Translations under genes and position numbers: made by a program
In this document: positions 1 to 5,500 of the stretch, in pieces
Numbering within the stretch: position 1 is the stretch's first letter
Layout: each line of letters opens with the position of its first letter
The notes under the pieces: model-generated
Told to the model about the DNA's origin: nothing
The model's database searches: none
What the model saw: the letters and a program-made list of their open reading frames with translations, nothing else
Source: an uncultured bacterium
Lineage (GTDB): Bacteria > Actinomycetota > Aquicultoria > SKW223 > CALKMS01
Direction of reading: 5' to 3'
Length of the DNA stretch: 6,605 nt
NCBI GenBank assembly: GCA_938091145.1
Contig: CALKMS010000146.1
Span: 1-6,605 of the forward strand

Positions 1-1
1 T

Positions 2-1876
2 TATCCCGCCCTTTTATATCTAATCTGGCTTATTTTAAGCACTTTTACTTCTCGTGTTCCTTTAGCCAGCATTGTCGGAGAATATGGTCGATATGAGACT
101 TTTCAAGCCATATTTTGTTTTGTTTTCCTTTTCTACCTCTCTTTAATCTACTTGAATAGTGAGGAGTGGACAGAGCGATTTTTCTGGTCTTTGTTTGTCC
201 CCGCAATTTTGATAATTATTTATGGGGTGGTTCAAGGCTTAGGTTATGAGCCAATTTTTCCTTATTTTATGGTTCGGCCGGAACAATGGGGTGGGAGAGC
301 TCGCTCCACTTTGGGTAACGCTGTTTTTTTAGGTGGTTATCTAGCTTTTGTTTTACCTTTAATTCTTGATGCTTTTTTGAAACGCCGAGACTGGCTTTTC
401 CTTCTTTTTGGCATTACCTTTGCTTTGGGTTTTGCCAGCAATGTTTTCTCTCAGTCGCGAGGTGGCTGGCTGGGAATGATCTTCGGAGTGGCTTTGTTAA
501 TTTTTGGCCGAATTTATCTTTACCGTCAGAAAAAAACTTTTGCCCGCTATAAGCTTGAGATTCAGCATTGGCTGCTAATTGTGATAGCCGTTTTAGTTGT
601 TTTTTTGGTTTTCCTTTTTTTTATCGGCCAGGGTAACCCAATGGAAAAATTAAGTTATTTTTATCAGCATTTTCTCTCTATTTTTAAGTTTAATCAGGGT
701 TCGGCAGCGACCAGGATTGAGATTTGGAAGAGCTCATTGCGAATGATTTCAGACCGACCCTTTTTAGGAGTGGGACCTGATCAGATGCTTAATTATTTCC
801 CCCTTTATCGAACAGTTCGCTACACTCAACTAGAAGGGGAAATGACTATGCCTGACCGCTGCCATAATGAATATCTTCAGGTGGCAGTGAATTTAGGAAT
901 CCCCGGTTTTTTAGCTTTCCTCTGGCTTCTGATCTATATAGCTTTTACTGTTTATCAACCTTTAAAAGAAGGCAATCTTTATCTCTGGGGTTTGACGGCG
1001 TCGGTGGTAGGTTACCTTGTTCAAGCTATTACCAGCATAACCATTGTTGGTATTGCGGCTGTTATCTGGATTGTTTTCGGGATAATCTTAAATTTGAGCC
1101 AAAGAGTAGGTTTAGCTTCTAAGGTAACTAGTTTTTTGCTCCATCTCAGTCTTTCTACTCGATTAGGGCTGGTTTTGTTGATTTTTACTAGTTCGCTGAT
1201 TCTTTTTTCTTTAGCTTTGAGACCGGCTATTGCCGATTATTATTTTTATAAAGCAAATGAAGCTGGTTTTAACCAAAGCAAAAGTTTGGAGGAGATTGAA
1301 GACCTTTTTAAAAAGGCAGTTGCTTTTAATCCTTATCGGGAAAACTATCGAAACAGTCTTTCTGACCTTTATTACAACTTGGCTCAGACCAGAAAAGATA
1401 TTACCTATATTAATAAAGGAATTGCTTTACTGGAAGAGTTTAACAAGTATAACCCTTATTTTCAGGACACTCAGATCAAACTGGGTGCTTTTTATTCTTT
1501 GTATTATGCTTTAACTGGAAACCCTGCCTATAACACGAAAGCGATTGAATGTTTTAAGTTTTCAGTTAGTATTGACCCGCTTTTCCGCCACGGTTACATA
1601 AATCTGGTTGAGTCTTGTTTGGATGTCCTTAATTTTGCTGAAGCAAAACTGGCAGTTGAAAAACTAAAGAAAGCTTGGGGAGAAAACGATCCTTATTATT
1701 ATTACTTAAAAGGAAGAATTGAGGAGACCGAAGGGAAGCTTGAAGAAGCTGAAAATAGCTATTTGAAAGCTCTCAAGATAAGTCCTGGTTTTGGAGAAGC
1801 TTCATCTTCTTTGGATCGTGTCAGAACCAAACTTAATCAGGTTAAGAAAGAGAAAAAAAAGACGATTAATAAATAA
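2..1876 (+). CDS. O-antigen ligase (Wzy/WaaL-fold) membrane protein with C-terminal TPR domain, 5'-truncated
   Basis: This is a polytopic inner-membrane protein of the O-antigen ligase/polymerase superfamily, whose members join lipid-linked glycans to an acceptor or polymerise them on the outer face of the membrane. The frame is open from base 2 to the TAA at 1874-1876 (624 codons), so the true start lies upstream. A TTG at 152 is in frame, but the 50 codons before it look like genuine protein (a hydrophobic helix, then a GEYGRYE segment typical of the family's N-terminal part), so 152 is not taken as the start. Numbering codons from base 2, SQSRGGWLG lies near 149-157 and matches the family's conserved arginine loop. 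GVGPDQ (256-261) and HNEYLQ (288-293) form the large loop seen in Wzy_C proteins, with the conserved His at 288. The last membrane helix ends near 408. Residues about 415-610 are helical TPR-like repeats with a KALKISP-type ending, followed by a Lys-rich tail. The acceptor is unknown; protein O-glycosylation is an alternative to polysaccharide ligation. Confidence 0.85.
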   Translation, partial: YPALLYLIWLILSTFTSRVPLASIVGEYGRYETFQAIFCFVFLFYLSLIYLNSEEWTERFFWSLFVPAILIIIYGVVQGLGYEPIFPYFMVRPEQWGGRARSTLGNAVFLGGYLAFVLPLILDAFLKRRDWLFLLFGITFALGFASNVFSQSRGGWLGMIFGVALLIFGRIYLYRQKKTFARYKLEIQHWLLIVIAVLVVFLVFLFFIGQGNPMEKLSYFYQHFLSIFKFNQGSAATRIEIWKSSLRMISDRPFLGVGPDQMLNYFPLYRTVRYTQLEGEMTMPDRCHNEYLQVAVNLGIPGFLAFLWLLIYIAFTVYQPLKEGNLYLWGLTASVVGYLVQAITSITIVGIAAVIWIVFGIILNLSQRVGLASKVTSFLLHLSLSTRLGLVLLIFTSSLILFSLALRPAIADYYFYKANEAGFNQSKSLEEIEDLFKKAVAFNPYRENYRNSLSDLYYNLAQTRKDITYINKGIALLEEFNKYNPYFQDTQIKLGAFYSLYYALTGNPAYNTKAIECFKFSVSIDPLFRHGYINLVESCLDVLNFAEAKLAVEKLKKAWGENDPYYYYLKGRIEETEGKLEEAENSYLKALKISPGFGEASSSLDRVRTKLNQVKKEKKKTINK

Positions 1877-1889
1877 AATGAGAAGGGAG

Positions 1890-1910
1890 AGATCTTTGAG
1901 AGGAAGATCT
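1890..1910 (+). promoter_or_regulatory. Small hairpin in the ligase-sigma gap
   Basis: A perfect 7-bp inverted repeat (AGATCTT at 1890-1896, AAGATCT at 1904-1910) encloses a 7-base loop, TGAGAGG. Loop and stem edge together give GAGAGGA, the only Shine-Dalgarno-like purine run before the sigma start. It is about 17 bases from the ATG at 1922, further than usual, so folding of the stem could alter ribosome access or effective spacing. No T-tract follows, so it is not an ordinary intrinsic terminator. The stem is short and could be chance; a regulatory role is inference only. Confidence 0.35.
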
Positions 1911-1921
1911 TAAGTTAAGAA

Positions 1922-2521
1922 ATGAGTTCAGAAAAAGAGGGTTTAACGAGGATAGTATTTGGTCTTAAAAATGGCGAGAGAAAAGCTGCCCAAAAGTTTT
2001 TTGATTATTTTTTTGACCGCCTTTATCGCTATTTTTATTTCCGAACAGGCTCTTGCGAAGAGGCGGAAGACCTTACTTCTCAAGTTTTTCTGAAAGTTTT
2101 TCAGTCAATCAATCAATATGAGGAAAGGGGAGTTCCTTTTCCAGCCTGGGTTTTTCGGATTGCTCACAATTTACTAGTTGATTATTACCGTCGGCACAAT
2201 CACATAAAAGTAGAAAGTCTTGAAGATTGTTTGCCTGAGGTGGAGGTCGGTAGCTTAGAGATTGAGGAAAAAGTTTTAGCTTCTTTAACTTTAGAGGAAC
2301 TAAAGACGGAAATTTGCTCTCTCACTTTTGACCAGCAGGAAGTGCTGGCTTTAAGATATCTGGAGGAACTGGAGATAACCGAGATCGCGGAAGTGATGAG
2401 GCGAAATCCAAGTGCGGTTCGAGCTCTTTTGCGTCGGGCTCTCACTTCGCTGGCTAAAAAAATTAGAAAAAAGAATGATTTAGCAGTTTCAGAAAGTGAC
2501 AAAAACCGTTTTTTAATTTGA
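1922..2521 (+). CDS. ECF-type RNA polymerase sigma-70 factor
   Basis: This 199-residue protein has the two-domain layout and length of an extracytoplasmic-function sigma factor, which directs RNA polymerase to a specific promoter set. Sigma region 2 spans about residues 24-92. It contains the EEAEDLTSQVFLKVF helix (46-60, core-polymerase binding and -10 recognition) and the conserved PAWVFRIAHNLLVDYYRR stretch (74-91). A linker of about 30 acidic residues follows. Sigma region 4 spans about 124-182, with LEELEITEIAEVMRRNPSAV (147-166) as the helix-turn-helix that reads the -35 element. No large C-terminal extension is present. The ATG at 1922 gives the normal family N terminus; its ribosome site is weak (see the hairpin at 1890-1910). 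The stop codon is 6 bases before the GTG of the giant membrane cytochrome gene, so the two are probably co-transcribed and translationally coupled, as sigma/anti-sigma pairs usually are. The ECF subgroup and the target promoters cannot be told from the sequence. Confidence 0.93.
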   Translation: MSSEKEGLTRIVFGLKNGERKAAQKFFDYFFDRLYRYFYFRTGSCEEAEDLTSQVFLKVFQSINQYEERGVPFPAWVFRIAHNLLVDYYRRHNHIKVESLEDCLPEVEVGSLEIEEKVLASLTLEELKTEICSLTFDQQEVLALRYLEELEITEIAEVMRRNPSAVRALLRRALTSLAKKIRKKNDLAVSESDKNRFLI

Positions 2522-2527
2522 GAAAAG

Positions 2528-5500
2528 GTGGATAAGAAAGAAGAACTTTTTGAAGAGATAAAACTTTCCAGGTTGGTTTCTTTAATTAGAAACTTTTTTT
2601 CTTCTTATCAAACCGATGGGCTGGCTCGACAGCGAGTTTACCAGCGAGTGATAGAAAATTATCCTTATCCGACGCCGCGATTTAGCTGGAAGAAACCAGC
2701 TTTTTGGCTCCCACTGGCGGCTTGTTTAGGGCTGGCATTAGCAACCGTTTTGTTTTTAAACCTTCAACTAAAAGTGGGAAAATCCCCTTATTATGCTCAA
2801 CTTTTAAAACCGACTCCTTTAAGTAAAGGTCCTTTAATTAAACCGCTGGGGGCGGTTGCTTTTAGGAAAGTTGTTTCGCCAGAAATTGCTTTTACTCAAA
2901 CTGCTTCTGAAGGACAGAAAGAGCCAGAAAAGAAACCTGAAGAAAAACCAGAACCTCCCTCGGGAGGCACTAAACCAAAACCACCTTCAGAGGAACCTTC
3001 ACCAGAGCCAGAGCCGACACCTACTCCAGAGCCGACAACCACTACTGAGCCTTATGTTTTTGTTTCCGGTCAGATAAGTCCTTCTGGAGTTGAAGCCTCT
3101 CGCCCTTCGGTTTCCGCTCGCAAAGTTGTCTGGCAGGACCGCCGCCAAGGCGATTGGGACATTTACTTTAAAGATTTAACTACTGGGCAGGAAAAGCCCT
3201 TAGTAACTCACGGTGGCGACCAGGTTCACCCAGACATTGACGGAAGTTATGTTGTTTATGAAGACTGGCGGGAAGGCAATGCCAACATTGTTCTTTATAA
3301 CTTAGAGACAGGCGAAGAGGTGTTATTAGCTGACAGCTCTTTTGATGAGAGAAATCCCCGAATTTCAGGAAACTTTGTTGTTTGGGAGGAAAGGCATATA
3401 ACTTCTTATCGCGAAGAAAGCTATCTCTGGGTTTATGACCTTTCTCAGGGAAGCAAGTTTCAAGTTCCCTCCTCTCTTTCTAACGGCAAGATGTTTGCCT
3501 TTTTCCCGGATATTTCCGATTTAGGCGGCGGCAACTTTATTGTAGTCTGGGAAGACTACCGAAATTATTATTTTCCATCTCGAGGTTCAATTAGCTCTAA
3601 CGTTACTGATATCTACCTTTATGAAACTATTAAAAATCAGGAGATAGCGGTTAACACTTCGGCTGGCGCTCAAAGAGAGCCTCGAGTTTATGGCAATAAG
3701 ATAGTTTTTACTGATTTTTCCTCAGGAAACGGCGATATAAAACTTTACCGATATAATTTTTCGGACACTCACGGAAGTGAAGAAAGCCTGGATACTGGGG
3801 AAGAAGCTACTGAAACTGAAGATGAGGAAGAGTTCGATGTGTCTCACGGAAGTGAAGAAAGCCTGGTTACTGGGGAAGAGCCCCAGCTTTCCCCTTCTAT
3901 TTCTGAAGACTTAGTTGTTTACTCCGAAAGAAAGGGAAACTCTTATGACATTAAAGCAGTAAATCTTTTGACGGGTGAGAACTTTGTAGTGACCGCCGAA
4001 TCAGCTGAAGAAGACTTTGCTGATGTTGATGGGTCAGTGGTTGTCTGGCAGGTCTGGGATGGCGCTAAGTGGCAAATTTACGGTCGCGACTTCAATCCAC
4101 CTCAAGCTGAAAGCGCCAGCTTAGCCTGGATTAATAGACTTGACTTCCCTTCACCCCTGGCTGTTTCTTTAAAAAAAGAGGGGCTGGCAACGATTAGTTC
4201 CTTTGGTTTAAAGTCTCCTTCAGTTTGGCAGATTGTTGAAAAAGAAGGCTCGTCACTGGTAAAAGCAGCTGCCACTTCAAGTTTGTCGGTTACGGCGGCA
4301 AATTTAGCTCCCAAGTTTATTCGAAAAGGTCGAACCAATGTTCCAATGGTGCGCCTGGATTTAACTGCTTCCAGCGGTGGCACCACTCTTACCGCTGTGA
4401 AAGCCCGAGAGTGGATAGACCGTAAAAATCAAGCGCAGCCAAGCGGCTGGTATGATTCAGCTGACACTACTGAGGGGGTAGAAAGAGTTAAATTTTATCT
4501 TGACAATGGAGACGCTAAATTTGATCCAGCTAATGACTTGGTGGCAACCTCTTCTCCTGCCAATTATTTGACTACTGGCACTTTACCAACTACCTTTACC
4601 TTCTCGCCAGCTATAGCTATTCCAAGTGGAACTACTAAATCGCTTTTTATTGTCTATGATGTGCCAGCGACCGCTCCAACTTTAGAGCAAGCCGCTTTAA
4701 CCATTGATGACGCAAGCAGTTTTTTGATAACTACTGGTACCGTTTCCGGAAACTTTCCTATCCAGCTATCATCTGGAATAATGGGAAGAGATTTCCATTA
4801 TGAGTCTACTGGTTGGTGGTGTGATTCTTGCCACTCTCTTCACGATGCCAATGGCCAGGCTTTAGGGGCAAAAAACAAGGAAACTTGTTATGCTTGCCAC
4901 GGGAGTATGCCCTATTACAACCCTTATGGCTCGGTAGCTGACCAGAACATTGAAGCTCAGTTTAGCTACTCAGGTTCAGACCACTATGACAGCAATGCGG
5001 GAGTTTACGCGCCAACCTGCTTTAACTGCCACTTTCTCCATCCAAAACCTGGCAAGAACCCAACTGGTAATGAAGGTTTGTATCCGCAACTTCTTTACTA
5101 CACCAATCCCTCAACTGGCCAAACTTATCTGAACCGCTCTCCCACTGAAGGCCTTCCCTTTTCTTTTGGGAGCTACTTGCTTCTCCCCCTAAGAGATAAC
5201 TTCTGCCTTTCCTGTCATGGTCCCTGGGACCGCCGAAGTGATTTAAACAACAGCGATTACTATATCAGAACGGGTGGCAACCATTCCCAGTTTACTTCTA
5301 CTTTACATGGCCAGATGTCGCCGGCTACTTCAGGCCAGGGCTTTACTACTACCTGTGGCAGATGCCACACTGCCCACGGCTCACCGCTTGATTACTTAAT
5401 ACCAACTTCAATTGCTGGCTATCAGATACCCACTTACGCTACTCCAACCAATACTTACTGGAACGAAGTTTGTTTTGCCTGCCATACCGGAGCAACTCAA

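Noticed and set aside
152..154. TTG at 152 as the start of the ligase gene
   Set aside because: The frame is open to base 2, and the 50 codons before it encode a hydrophobic helix and a GEYGRYE segment consistent with the family, so the start is upstream of the window.
1230..1514. Plus-strand 94-codon frame inside the ligase TPR region
   Set aside because: Out-of-frame overlap with a well-supported TPR domain and no independent evidence of coding.
1890..1910. Intrinsic terminator between the ligase and sigma genes
   Set aside because: The stem is AT-rich and short, and no run of T follows on either strand.
2200..2502. Minus-strand open frame opposite the sigma gene
   Set aside because: Ser/Arg-rich shadow of sigma region 4 codons with no family resemblance.
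2954..2967. Hairpin CCTCCC-TC-GGGAGG as a terminator
   Set aside because: It lies within the linker coding sequence (PPSGG) and has no T-tract after it.
2856..3077. Alternative-frame plus-strand frame rich in Leu/Gln/Lys
   Set aside because: It overlaps the proline-rich linker in another frame; its low-complexity product is a by-product of the CCA/GAA codon repeats.
4102..4386. Minus-strand open frames at 4102-4386, 5547-5843, 5840-6091 and 6223-6465
   Set aside because: All are antisense to the giant gene, have no recognisable domains, and the plus strand there encodes ordered domains with haem motifs.
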